Origin: Mycteria americana
Lineage: Eukaryota > Chordata > Aves > Ciconiiformes > Ciconiidae
Assembly (NCBI RefSeq): GCF_035582795.1
Contig: NC_134368.1
Coordinates: forward strand, 37,351,001-37,415,000
Direction: 5' to 3'
DNA: 64,000 nt
Positions 1-23,700 of this stretch are shown in pieces. The position numbers were made by a program, and so were the translations under genes. The notes below the pieces were generated by a model that was not told the DNA's origin, made no database searches, and saw nothing but the letters and a program-made list of their open reading frames with translations. The stretch's first letter is position 1, and each line of letters opens with the position of its first letter.

Positions 1-100
1 CTGTGTATCTCTCTATCTGAATTTATGCTGGGTATCAATACAGTAGTAATGGGTATATTACACAAGGTATATAGAGTGCTAAAGAATCTAGCACTTTGTG

Positions 101-165
101 TTTTCTTCTTTGTAAAATGGGGTTGATACCTGCTTATTTTACAGAAGTGTCTGTGAGAATTAGTC
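101..165 (+). repeat. MIR SINE fragment (3' core)
   Basis: The segment reading cttctttgtaaaatggggtt, then tacctgcttattttacag and tgtgagaatta, follows the MIR consensus segment around 'tctgtaaaatgggg...gtgaggatta'. It is an ancient amniote SINE fragment recognised by eye and is highly diverged. Confidence 0.45.
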
Positions 166-224
166 TATAAATCCATGGTATTAGCTATTATTAACTTGAG
201 GAGGTGGTGTGATGGGGTAAGTAG

Positions 225-350
225 GACAGTGGGCCACAGGGTGAAGACCTGAATTCTATCATTGAAGCTCTCGCTGACCTATATGCTCTCTGATAAATCT
301 TTTTGCCTCTTCTGTGCCTTAGATTTTCTATTGTAAAATAGTTACTTGGT
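225..350 (+). repeat. MIR SINE fragment (5' core)
   Basis: The order 'gacctgaattcta ... ctctgataaatc ... cctcttctgtgccttag ... tgtaaaatag' matches the order of MIR landmarks (gaattc, ctctgtgcctcag, tgtaaaatg). It is very diverged, so the call is tentative. Confidence 0.35.
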
Positions 351-3244
351 GAAAAACACTGTGATATAAATATCATTATTATGAAAGTAACAGCTCTGTG
401 TTTCTGAATAAAAGCTGTTGTAGAAAACTAAATAGCAGCTTCAACTGCATATGTAGCAATTGCTTTAACTTTTTTTTTTTTTGCTATAATTTGTCACTCA
501 GGAAATAGAGTAAGTTTTTTATAACTTAAATTTATCTTCTTAGGAATATGTTATCTGTGTGCTCGTTCATGCTGAACTAGTATATTTGTAGAATAACTGT
601 TAAACAATACCTAAATTTAAAGTAGACTCTTAAGTATACACATAAACACCCAAACTCTACAGTTGAACTAAATACGTATAGCTTTTTCACTAAGTTTTGT
701 TTAGTTCATAGTTTGAACTAATTGTGTGTGTGTTTGTATACATATGCATCGTTTTCGCAGGTCTAGTAACTCATGTTGAGGTAAAAGAGCAATTATCAGC
801 TTATTCTTATATTTAGAGTTTGAAAACAGATTGAAAATCTTTTAAGATTGTAAAGAGATCCAGACCTTCCCAACATCCATAAGAAAATGCATAATTTTGG
901 GAAAAAGAATTTCTGCACCTTTAGGGTATCTGTTGTCTTTCTCATGACATCAAGAAGTAACTAGCAGCCCTATTTAAGCATAAATTTTTCAAGAGGAAAA
1001 TTTATACTTGAAAAGCACATTCTCCTTTTCTTAAAAAAAACATCAAATCACGAATTCTCCAAAATGCTTTTTAAAGAGTTCTGTGACATGAAATAATGGA
1101 TATTCTAGGAAATATCTGTTTAGAGATACTAAAGGGAAATAGTTTTAGGTTGAAACTATTAGACATTGATGAAGAACTGTGATTTAATCCTTTTGTATTT
1201 TTCAAATGTGTTACAGATGTGGTAGTGGAGCAGTATAAAACAAAACACCAGGCAAACTCAAAAGTGTAAGCACTGAAGCAATTTAATGCATTTTCTTCTA
1301 CTGGGATTGCAACAGATACGCTGAAACATGCATGATTTTAATTTTAGCCTTAATGCCATTAGGACAGCTGTACCATCCTTTCCTAATGTATTTGACTTGC
1401 TAATTATCATTTGTATTTTTATATAAGGTTTGGCCTTTCTCACTTTGCAAGGTCATTTCAATGCTTACAAATTGAAAGCAATAAACAGCTTGTTTATTGC
1501 TTAAAAGAAAGTCAGGTGTCTCTCCATGGAAACCAGCTTTCATAGAAATCCTGTGAATACCAGAGAATTTTCTTTTCCTGCTTACCAGTAAATGAGAACT
1601 AGAACTGCACACTGTGCCAGTCTTCATGCAAATACTGCTGCTTGTTTATCCCCCTCCCCCAAATTATTGATTTATGGTCTGGCTGATAATGAAGTAGTAA
1701 GTAGGGATTTAGTTAAATTACCTATTACCCACTGAGAGAGTATGAAGCTACAGGTAAATTATATTTAATTGTTCCAAGACTTACAAACTCTTCAGAACCT
1801 TAAATCGTAACCTTAAACTGTAGTGTTGCCTCATGTTGTCATTGGCCACTGCAAAAATAGTCAGATAAACCGTTCAAACACTTATGCATTGTGATTGAAG
1901 AGTAGTGTGGGTGCATTTTTTAATAAATCATTGAAATAACTTTGAAACTCAAATGTTTGGATTATATAAAACTAACTGTACCTGAAATATTTAATAGCAT
2001 TTAGAATAAAAGCATTTACCTCTTACATGGGATCTTGATCCTCTTTTGTTTATTGGTGGTGAATGGTCCCTGGTGGTGTAGGCTTGTGCTGACCTCACTT
2101 AGACACCTACTGCCTGTGCCATGAAAGCAATGTTGTTGCTAGTGAATGTTGACATGCATTCAGTGCATATATGTCATACATGTCTGCTGTGGATTACATA
2201 ATTTTCTGTCACAGTCAGTGTGCAGAGAATAGGAATATGATGCTGTGTTAAGTGGTGTTTTCCAGAGTGCAGGCTGGACAGATTTTCAGACAGGTAACTT
2301 TGGAAGTAGTGGAAACTATTACTGCTGATTTGAGGTTTCAGGGTCAGAAGCCTCATTCTGGACCATGGAAATCGTGTCACCCCTGCTTCGGGGAGACCTG
2401 CAGAACCTTTTGCTCGCTGCTTCATTAGATTGCTACTGCGGTTTATTTGGGCATAGTTTAAGGAGCAGTGATTTCATGGATGTCCCCTGCCCTCTGCTTG
2501 TTTTGTTAGGAACAAGCACTTACCCTGTGGTATTAGTGATCTTCTTTCAGTAAGGCACAGAGTATGCATTCTGCTGCTTGTCTTTTTTCTACTAAACTTT
2601 AAACTCTCCTATTGCACAGTTCCTAAGGAGATCCATGTTGCATTTGCTGTGATTTAGAAAAGGTTATCTATGGATAGGCTTCTGTCAGTTACGGTTTGTT
2701 TTGAAGTGGTGTTTGCAGCTTAAATTCTTCGTTAACATAGGTCTTAACTAAGTAAAATACAACTCTAATTTATTAATTTATCAGCTTGAAGAACAACAAA
2801 TTAACTACTTTTAATGTGTTATCTGATCCAATGCCTTGGTGTATTGTAGCACTGTTGCTGCAAAGACCTACTTGTGAAATTTCAAATGTGGTTCTTAGGT
2901 CATACAGAAGGCTAAATGTAAAAAGATCAGTTGAGGAACTAAAGAAACTAGTGAGGAACTGGAGAGTTTTAGATTGATCTTTTCACCCCATCCCCTTGAA
3001 GGAATCTTGCTGCTGCACATGTTGTCTTGGGTCTGAACTTTCCGTGCAAAATTAATGAGTCTGCTGTAATTCAACAACGTATCAAGAGATTAGATACTGG
3101 TTTTTGTCAGTCTTCTGCTCAGGCTTCACTGAATAACTTCACAGCAGGACCTTCATGGTGATCTTAACAATTCTTTCACTTTCATGGTGATCTTAACTAT
3201 TCTTACACTGTATTAATATGTTTCTTTTGCATTGTGATAAATTT

Positions 3245-3293
3245 GATAGTATCACATTTGTGATACTATCACACACAAATGTGATAGTATCAC
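3245..3293. repeat. Nested inverted repeat, three alternating arms
   Basis: Arms gatagtatcac (3245-3255) and gtgatactatc (3260-3270) are perfect reverse complements over a 4-base loop. In addition gtgatactatcac (3260-3272) is the exact reverse complement of gtgatagtatcac (3281-3293). The middle arm can therefore pair with either flank, giving two exclusive hairpins inside the CFAP97 intron. Confidence 0.85.
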
Positions 3294-6200
3294 AGCAAGC
3301 CCTTAACCTCAAGAGTTGTCAGAAAGCTGTTGGCAGTAGTAAGGTCAGTTTCTACACTAAGTATAAATAATAATGAGGCTAAGAATGAAGGCATATGGAA
3401 GAAAGTGGGCTGGAGTCTCTTTTCTGCCTGCTGCAAATGAGAAAGGCTATCTTTGTGGCAAGGTGATAAAAGGTGTGGATGAGGCACTGTAGAAGGAAAA
3501 TATATTGAAAGGCAAAAGACTTACGAGGGCTAAGGAAAGGAGGAAGAAAGAAGAAATTAATGAAAACAGAGAAGTCTGTGTGTTGGGGGATGTGACTGAA
3601 GAAGCTGGAAGGTGAGAGTAAAGCTAGTAAAATTTTGTCATGCTTTACTCACATATGTAAGATGTAGTATCCAGTAGAGCGATGCATGGAAACATGTGTA
3701 GATATGTATTCACACAGCCTAAGAGCTTCTGGTAAAATACCGGTGGTGTGTAATGCTACAGAATTGCATACCACTGCCCCCAGGAGATCTGGGTGACTAA
3801 GTAATGCAGTGCTTGTTGAGCCCCGTGTGTAGCAATCGCTGCAGGGCTCCTTGAATCATTATTTCTAAAAGCATTTACTGACCAGCATTGAGGGGAAAGG
3901 GAAAGGTGTGTGTTCCATGTTGTTGCTCTGTTTTTATTTTTTTTTCATCACAGCTGACAGGGATTTTCCAGAAAAATGAGAAAGTCAAAAGATAAATAAG
4001 CATCAAGGTAATTACTTATCTGTAAGCATTTTAATCTGTGTTTAGTGGTTATAGTTCATAGCTGCATCATCAGAATATACACTCTTGACCAAAGTATAGC
4101 CAGCTACCTTATGGAGAATTAAAAAAACCATGTACCAGTGAAGACATGAAACCTGTATTTCTAATTAAAAATGTCCTCATTCAGAATGCCATTGCTTTAA
4201 ATGGAATCTGACTAGTTCACACCTTTCACAGAAATAAGAGCTGTTTGGAATTTGCACTGACAGTTATTCAGAAGCTTAAATGTCTCTTGTAAGAGACTGC
4301 ATCACCAATAGCATTGGTGCCACAAAGCTAGGTCAAGACTTCAGTTGAACAACTGTTCTTTGCCACAACGTGATTTCCACTCTTGCATATGATGTGCAGT
4401 CTTGTTTAACCTGTGAGATGCTGTGGATGTAAAGCAAAAGGCGAAATTATCTTTCATAGCTTCGTAATAATACAATTATCAATTATGTAACATGATCTGT
4501 AATAAATATCGTCTTCAGATGGTTGCTCAAATTACTTTCTTCCAACTGTGTTCTGCATTGCTGGTTTTGCATGTTCTCGTAATGACATATTTAATTATTT
4601 TTTACTGAGAACTATGCTGCAGCTTGATGTTACCGTGTGAATTGTGTGGCTCTAGTTATTTTCTGTGCATTTCTTTTTGTCCCTTGTAGGTGTATCCAGA
4701 TGAGTATCATCTCAGATTTGTCTCCTCAAATGGTGTTGATGGCTGTACTAGTTTTCCCTTGAGAATAACTTACTAGATTGTAAAGATGCTTTTCAACACA
4801 TTTATACTTTATTAACCTGTTTGTTGGTACACTTGATCTGCACTAGTTTGCATTTGTGTCTTGGTTTTGAGGTGATTTGCATCTTCTCTTGACAAATTAA
4901 AACAATATTTGCTCATGTGAACAACCTCAGAGTTAGAGCTGCCTAGGGGCAGTTCTTGCCTGTATTGACTAGCGTACTGATGGTGCAAGCTTACTAATTT
5001 CCAGAAGGATTTTGAAATTCATGAATCGTTTGGATTTTGAGTTCTGGATACTGTTTCTAAATTTCTCAAAGAATTGTTTCTAAATTTCTCAAAGCATCAA
5101 TTCTGGAATAAACTTAGTTGAGATACTGCAAGAAAGATTTAATTTCATTTTGTTTTGAAGTAAGAACACGCTCATCATTCTTTGAGGTTTTTAAGCTATT
5201 AAAGGCTGTCTCACACATCCCTTCCCAAAAAAATTGCTGATGGGAAGTGTTTGCTGAGGACATATTACTGCATGCCTGGATGTTTTTTCTTTCTGCTTTT
5301 CTCAAAGCTTCTACTTTGTGGATGCTTGTTTTGCTTCTGTGAGGGTTTTAAGGCTAAGAGTGAGGGAGATGTTCTGGAGGCACTGTGATATTGGAGGAAT
5401 GTGGGGAATGGCTTGAATAAGGTGTCCTGGTCTGTGTCTCAGCTCCAAAAATGTTTGATCTAACCTGGTACTGCCATTTTTGTACCATAGATAATGCAAT
5501 GGTTTGATGGGGTAATACCATGACAGCAAAACTCTTAAAACAGTTGCCAGAAGATCTACTGCAGAGCTTTAGAAAGCAAAGGCTTAGAAATAGGTCAATA
5601 GCAAAGCTCCAGTGGAACTATAATGAACATAGCTGACTCTGGCTGAGAGTGAAGTTTTCCAGTTATTATCTTATCTTGCAATTGTGCAAGTCTGTCTTGC
5701 TGTGTATTTTTAAGTGTGTATTCTGTGTTCTTTTGTCTTGAAACCTCATATCCTGGTTTAATTTGTCGTTTTTTTACTGTTTTAAATTGGCAGGCCCTCG
5801 TAATTTTTCTTCTGTAATATATGCTCACTCATTTCTCTCCATCCATTAAGTTTAATTTTCATCTTTACCTTTGCAATTCCTGCACCAACATGATGTAGGA
5901 TTGCTTCAGGAGCAAAGGATCAACAAAATCACTTCAGGAAATGCATTTTGTGTCTCCAAGTCATGCTTCTCCAGTGTCAGTTTTCTGTCTGAAATATCAT
6001 TTCTGTTCTGCCTCTCAGCTGAGACAAATATTTTGGACATCTTTGGAGCAAAGTTTAAATCTCTTTCCATGTGCAAACATCTAAATACTGATTTATGGTT
6101 TAATTCTTTGTTCTGTTAGTTATTTCTAGTCCTGGCTTCCTGAAGCTGTGTTTTCTATTGCTTGGAAAACTTCTCTGATGCTTATATTGGTGGCACAAAT

Positions 6201-6838
6201 GATACCACTGTGATGATGATTATGTTCAATGTTGCTTTAGTGCTGTGTAATGGTAGCCCCATTAGCATATATATATAATTGCCTATGCTGATTGCTGGTA
6301 CCATAGTAACTACAGTAAAAATATTTGAGGATGGAAGTCTGAGCACATTGTGTCAATGTAGAAGTTGGACAAGCATATTGGTAAAGGTAGAGATCAGGGG
6401 TGATCAGAGTCAAAGGGGGATCAGGAATACTGACTGTGCACATAAGGCTGATTTATATTCTGATTTCTAAAGAACAGATACATTCTACGCAAATGCTTAC
6501 AGAGTGTCTGTGTGCATATTGCTGATTCTCTTGTATTGCTCAGTTGTTTGCTGCATCTGTTCAATTCCTCTGGATTACCAGTCATAAATGGGGAGGAGGG
6601 GGATTCCTAGTGAGAAGGAAACAGATAGGTCTTAATTAAGGCCAAAAGTAGACTTGATTTTTGTGGAGAAACTTGTGTAAAATCAATGTACTGAGGACAA
6701 TTAAGCATCCCTGAAAAATTCTGAAATGCGTAACTCTGGAATTCAGATGGGGGGAGATGAAATGTACCTTGGTGTTTCATGTCTGTAAATAAATCCTAAT
6801 AATAGAATGCAAGATATGTGTTTGGTTTGGTCTTTTAA

Positions 6839-17027
<10,189 letters not shown>

Positions 17028-18830
17028 GTGCGTTCTTTGCCTCGCATCCTGAGATAACCTCAGACTTCTATTTTTAGTGCTTTTGTAAAATCTATGTGCA
17101 AAAATATTTTCTGCATTGTTCAGTGATTAAAATGCATTGCATATGATATAATTGTTTATAAAATGGTTTTAAGTGAACACTTTCACTTCAGTCAGTGTTT
17201 TCCATGACAGGAAGAACTTATGAAAGAGAAGGAGGTATTTAAATGGACAAGGTAAATATAAATTGCCAATTATTATTTTATTCTCAAATCATAAGTGGAA
17301 TTTGTATCCATAACATGGAAGGACAGAATTGCTGCACTATAGGCGCAAGATGTAAAGAAAATCTTTAAAATAATAATATTTAAAAATATTTCATTAAACT
17401 TACAAGCATATGCTTAATTCCTAGATCATCCTTGCTTTTCATCCTGGCTTTAGGTAAGCCTTCTGAACTTCGTGGGTCATGTTCTTATGACTGAAAGAAT
17501 CTTCTTTTTACAGCAGCATGAAGGGGTGAAAAGCAGATTGTGTATTCCTGCATGGTTAGCTAGAATACTGAGGCTGCAGAAGATGATGTTCTGCCACTCT
17601 TGCATTCCAGGTGTTGAACGTTTGTTTTGTACTCAAGGCTGTGTCTCTTCCAGATTTAAAAGAATTTTGGAAGTTGTATTGGGACCTTTGTGTAGGAAAG
17701 AAGCATCTGATGCTATTTGAACAAGAGTAAAGACTGAAGTGAACAACAGTTTCAGATTCACTCTAAACAAGAGTAAGTTTTAGTTACTTCTTATGTTAGA
17801 GGATATTAAGCAAGGGAGATATTTCATGGCCCTGCTTTTGCAGATCCTTGCCCTTCTAGGTGGGGAGATTCAAGTTTCCTGCAGCTCAAGTTTGTATGTC
17901 AGATTTTGAGAGTGACTACTAACCAGGGTTTAAAAAAAAAAAAAGACAGTAGAAGAAAGAAAATCTTGTTATGCTTCTTAACCTGTTTTTTAATGTCATG
18001 TTGATACCAAATATTTGTAGTAGTGTCAGATAAGCTTCAGTAGTAACATCCATTTACAAGGGGAGCAAATTTAATGGAATTGGTAATTGCAAATATTAGC
18101 TGGTATGCTTTATTTCTATACATAAAGGCAAACTTTCAGTGAGCTTCTTTTGTAGGACTGTAGTCTTATAAAGAGCATAAATTGTGATGCCACTATCCAT
18201 GGATATTGCAGGAACCCTGCTTGCTTCCCCAGCTTCTTCCCTGGAGAGGTACAGGAAATCTCTTTGTATTATGCATAAAAAAAAAAAAGCTGTACTGAGT
18301 AATGCTGGGTCTTTGCCCTATGAAAAAGAAAGTTTATTATTCTTTGCTCGTGCTTGCATGAGGGCTTAGGCTTTCAGGTATTCTTCATTGTAACAAACTT
18401 TTTACTTGGTCCTGTGTGATAGTTTGGCAGAGCTTCTGCACCTGGTGACCTGCGGATCAAATTTAGCTGTTTGACAATATTTGAACTTTTAACTTTAAGC
18501 AGCATTGTGGCAAACAGATTTTTATTGCAATTATTATTCATTGATAGGGACTGTAAGGAATTCTTTGCATAGTGCTGCTGTATTTATTTGTACTATTGTG
18601 CTAATTAAAATTATTCACTATTTAAAGATTTTGTCCTTGAATGTGAATATCAGGGTCACAGTTTAAATACTTTTGAATGTTCATATAATAATTTTTTTCT
18701 GTGAAGGAATTCACAAAATGGATTACTTTTAATTGCTTCATCTTATTTTATTTAACTTTGGTATGAAAGACTGTCAATTTTGTATGTCATTTTTGTAAAT
18801 CATAAGAAATAAAATATTTAACATGAATTG
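17028..18830 (+). other. CFAP97: CFAP97 3' UTR (predicted)
   Basis: Non-coding, AT-rich sequence from the stop to the first good poly(A) signal, followed by a T/G-rich stretch. Short ORFs inside (for example at 17472 and 18184) have no family features. The UTR end is inferred from the signal, not from transcript data. Confidence 0.55.
18808..18813 (+). terminator. CFAP97: Poly(A) signal AATAAA, CFAP97
   Basis: Canonical AATAAA about 1.8 kb past the stop, with a GT-rich element (gaattgtttgtcattg) some 15-30 bases downstream, the usual cleavage-site arrangement. Confidence 0.6.
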
Positions 18831-20195
18831 TTTGTCATTGTAGTCGCTTCTTTCAGAATTTTATAATTGGTATTAAAGTGCAAAGGAGGTCATGGGAGAA
18901 GTGTTTTGTACTATGTGTAGTTGAGGAAAATGCAAATGAGTTTATTCATTGATACACTTTACCTGTTAGTGACTTTGGTGTGTTTTTTTTTAAAATAAGC
19001 CATATTGACAGGTCTTCATTAAGTTAGATAATCTCATCAAGATTTTTATAGCAAAAAATCCTGTTTCTAATAGACTTGTTTTCTGTCTTTCTTTGTAAAC
19101 AGCTAGTTTACGTTCTCTTCTACTTCCTTCCCCCTGCCCCCCCTGAAGATCTCTTTGAAAGAAATGTGCAAGCTGCTTTGCTTCCTCCTTAAAGTGAACT
19201 GCCACACTGGCTTGACACATGGTTTCAGGTAGGAGCCAATCTCCCTGCTGAAGTGACAGGATTGCCAGTTTGGGTGACAGCACTGGCATATTGATCTCAC
19301 TAATATGAGAAATGGACTGTGATGCCTCCGTCATGTTTTTGCTCTGGAAGTGTCCCTGCCTCATTGTGAGCTCTGTTTCTTCCAGGATAGGGTTCTGCAG
19401 TGTAGTCTTTCTACAATACTGAAGGTCTTAAAGAAGGCCCTAATTCAGATCATTGGCTATATGAGAAGAATGGGAGTGATGATGCATCCCTGTCTGGATA
19501 GGTGGCAGTGTGAAGGGCATTTTCCCAAGCAGACCACTGAAACCTTTAGAACTCAGTTTTAATCCCAGCAAACCTAAGAGACTCGAGCTAATTTGGAAGA
19601 ATTGCACAAGGCTGTTCTTCATATGGAATGTATAGGCTTTCCCCTGTGCCAGGGCCTGTCTTCTATCAGTTGGCTTGCAGTCTTTACTGAAGATCCTGAG
19701 GCATCTCTGCTGTTGTCCTGCTACTCAGATGAGGGTTTGTCTGATTGTCCTAAATCAAATGGGTGGCTGGATTTATGTCTTCTGTGATGTATGTAGACTT
19801 TACATTGGACTGTATTTTCCTTATTGTCATCTAACAAGTTTCAGGATAAACCCCTGTGAAAAGTCTGAGATACTTCCTTCTAACAAGTCACCAATAACAT
19901 TTTTATCCTAGTGCTTTTCCTTGTTTTCCATGGTGAATAGACAAAAATAACTTCCTGCCTTCCCAACCTGGGCAGCTCATTGAGTCATCTGGCAGATGAG
20001 AGCTTGTGGTTTTCCCTGGAGCACAGTCTGCACATCAGTGTGATGGAGATGAGGGCAGTGACTTATATCAAGCCTTCTAGCTGTGCAGTCATGACCATCA
20101 TGTGCAGGCAATGATGAATACACAGTGGTATATCAACAAGCCGAATGGTGAGGGAGAAGAAAAGGCTCCTTCAGTACCAAAGTGGTGTATCTTAT

Positions 20196-20775
20196 TGTCC
20201 TGGTTTAGCCCCAGACGGCAACTAAGCACCACGCAGCTGCTCGCTCACTCCCCCCGTAGTGGGATGGGGAAGAGAATCGGAAGAGTAAAAGTGAGAACAC
20301 TCATGGGTTGAGATAAGGACAGTTTAATAGGGAACGCAAAAGCCATGCGCGCGAGCAAAGCGAAGCAAGGAATTAATTCACTACTTCCCATGGGCAGGCA
20401 GGTGTTCAGCCATCTCCAGGAAAGCAGGGCTCCCTCACGCATAATGGTTTCTTGGGAAGACAAATGCCATCACTCCGAATGTCCTCCCCTTCCTTTTGCT
20501 TCCTCAGCTTTATATACTGAGCATGACGTCACATGGTATGGGATAGCTCTTTGGTCAGTTTGGATCAACAATCCTGGCTGTGTCCCCCCCAGCTTCTTGG
20601 GCACCTGGCAGAGCATGGGGAGCTGAAAAAAAGGTCCTTGACCAGTGTAAATACCGCTTAGCAACAGCCAAAACATCGGCGTGTTATCAATATTATTCTC
20701 ATACTAAAACCCAAAACACAGCACTACACCAGCCACTAGGAAGGAAATAACTCTATCCCAGCTGAAACCAGGACA
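20196..20775 (-). mobile_element. Solo LTR (ERVL-type), copy 2, promoter intact
   Basis: Starts TGTCCTGGTTTAGCC, ends CAGGACA, and is flanked by perfect 5-bp duplications cttat (20191-20195 and 20776-20780). Read on the minus strand it keeps a full cyclic-AMP response element TGACGTCA (20524-20531) next to TATATAAAG (20508-20516). Copies 1 and 4 have lost these, and CpG sites such as gcgcgcg are still present. It is probably the youngest copy here. It lies between two convergent 3' ends. Confidence 0.87.
20508..20531 (-). promoter_or_regulatory. LTR promoter: CRE plus TATA box
   Basis: On the minus strand TGACGTCA is followed seven bases later by TATATAAAG. This is the U3 core promoter of the LTR; whether it is active is unknown. 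Confidence 0.6.
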
Positions 20776-23700
20776 CTTATGAACCCAGTACACTGAGTAT
20801 ATCTTGGTGGTGTTTAACTGCTCAGTCTTGAGCAAAATAGTGGATGAACCATGTCATTGTCACCTGCTGAATGAGGAAACAGAGAAATATAGAGCTGCAT
20901 GTGGAGCCATCTTCCAGGACTGAAACTATGTTGAGGTAATCCTGTTTCAGATATGGGCAGTGATTGCTAATGCTTGTGATACAGATCTGGTTTGTCTTCA
21001 GGCACACTTCCAACACCTTGGTCAAGAAAGCTGCTATATGTCTCCTGGTAGCTCTCCTCCTGGCCAAGATGAGACAGGATTTGGCAACACTGATTCTTGC
21101 AGCTGTCACTTCTGGTTCCAGGATCACCCATGTTATTCACTATGGAGTCCTAAAATGCCATTCTCCATGATCTTTGTTCTGGGCTCTGTGTACAAAACTC
21201 ATAGTTCTCTCCACTGTATTATATGTGGTCAGTGCTTGGAACAAAAGTGACAGGTCTTGTTTCTCTCCACACAGTGGCTCTTTGGACTAGAACATGCTAG
21301 TGAGAGATTTTTCTGGTTTAAAGTGAGAGGGATTTCACAAGGGGAATACAGGTGGCTGAGATTTGTCACCTGGGGCATGATGCTTCTTTCCCTGACATCC
21401 TAGGTTGGCTAGTGGGACTCCATCTCCAGCTGAGATTATCCAGTAACCATAACTGTGGCATCCCTATGGATGGTGTGTTCTGGTTTTTGCACAACTTAGC
21501 AAGGTTTTTTCCTTCTGCTATGCTTCTCACCATGTCTTAAACTCTTCCCTAGGGCTTTTAAAGAACTGATGGCTGGAGGTTATCACCTTCAGAAAGGTAG
21601 GGAAGGTTCAGTCTGCTGTCATAGTTTCTCCCCCTGTCACTCTGCAGTAGGCTATGCTCTTTAGAGACAGGTTTATCTTTCAGGCCCACCTGAAGTTCCT
21701 AACTTCATCTCATCCAAAAGATTAGTGTACCTCAGTTCCCTCTCCAAGTAGAGCCCGTTCAGAGCTGGGCAGTGCAGTATCTGCTGCATGGTAGGTGGGC
21801 TTTGTCTTTCTCTTAGTAGGATATATTACCAGGCTATTCAGAGCAGGTTTCCCAGTGTTCAAGTGTGAGATATAAGGGAATGGTTTTGATGCAGGGTTTT
21901 GCCTGCATGGTTTTGTCTGTGACTAACTATTGCAAAGGTGCAAAAGGATTGGGGCAGTGGTATCAATTGTCTGTGGCAACTGAGGTTCATTGGGCTGGAG
22001 TTCAAATAGCAATTGGAGACTATCTGTGAAGTCTTCTATTTTCTAGCTTTGCAGAGCTGATGGCTGGATTTTAGGTTACGCTTTCAGCAAGTGTTACACT
22101 GAGTGCCACAGACTCAGTGCAGAGCTGCTTTCAGGGGAATGGTTATTTCATTGACAGTTTTGAACTCTTACCCCAAGTATCTTTATGGAGAGTACTGCCT
22201 GGAATCTGCCATAGGGTGTGCATGTGCCTAAGCATTCAAGCAGAAATAAGGAGCTGTTTACCTTTAAGTGTTTTCCGTATGTATCATTTAATGGATTGTC
22301 TCTTCCCCCAGTGGAATTCTCCTGCATTAATACTCCTCACTCTCCTTTTTAATAGCCTTTACTCCTCCTTTGTTTTTTGCCTTTTTTTTTCCCTGGAATA
22401 TAGTAACTTCTTTCATTTACGCTCATCTGAAGTTTCCTTTGCTTCCTCTTAATTCCCTTGGTGCTCATTCCCACATACACTTCCCCCCAAGGTTTGGTAC
22501 CTCTGCATATTACAATCTGTCATTGTCTCTGGTATCTTTGTAGCCAACTTAGATCTTCTCTAAAACATCCAAATGCCATATGCAACCTTGTCAGTGAGGT
22601 AAATGTGAAACGAATAGTTGCAGTGTGTTAGCAAGCTTCTCATAAGGAACTGTTAGGAACGGGTAGAGGAAGGAGAAAAGGAAGAGAAAGGGCAGAAGCA
22701 GGCAGGTAAAACTTTAACTAAGACTACTTCAATAAGCACTGTGAAAGAGAGTAGGAAGACTTTCATTACAAACTTACAGTTCAACAGGTTGCAACCTTGG
22801 TTATTTACTACTGGGAAGAAAACATACCAGCTATCTAGAAAAGCAAGTGTCTAAGATAGTGACTGTGAAAGAAGGGAGATGAAACAATCAGGCCAGGGTG
22901 AAAGAGACCCTATCTTCATGATACAAAAAAATAATTGCATTTAGGTAACTTAAAAATAGACTATCACTTTTGGACCAGTGTTTTCCCAAATTCTTCAGGT
23001 GGATAATGTTGCTTCCAGATACTGTTTCAGTAGCTTGTACCTGCCTTCAGGGAGAAAGGAGCTGCTGGTTTGAATCTGTAGCAGACGCACAGAGCCCATC
23101 ATACTAACTGACACAGAGCTAGGACTGCCTGCATCTGACAATAAATTAATTTCAAACATAGGAAAGGGATAACTGGAAGCCAAAGCACAGAACTTGGAAC
23201 TTATCAAAATGTGAATCTCTTAGCTCTCCATTTACTGCTACTTACAAAACTGGTTAATCCAGAGTTCTCATCTGCATACTCAATTATGAAGTGTGCTCCT
23301 GTTCCATGAGAGTAACTGGATAGTTCTGTGATAGTCACATGCAATGTTAAGCAAGATGGTGTCCACAAATACATTCTTTTTGGGAGACTTACTCCATTTA
23401 TACTCCAGAGTAGTCTGTTGTCACAGAGCAAGGGATAATACTCTCTGCATCAGCTTGCTTTTCTGTATTGAATTGCTCCAGCTTTCACACAAGCAATGCT
23501 CTGAGACCCAGTGTCAGGGAAAGGCAGCTTACAGCATGATGGCACCTGCAAGAATGTCCCACCTCAGGCAGTGATAACCCCTGCACTAGAGCAATACTGT
23601 CCACTCATCAATTCTACTAGCCCAGGCATCATCTACTCTGCAGTTTATATTCAATGTGGAAATTGCCAGCCTTGTAACTAGTCAGCCTTTTACCTTCAAG

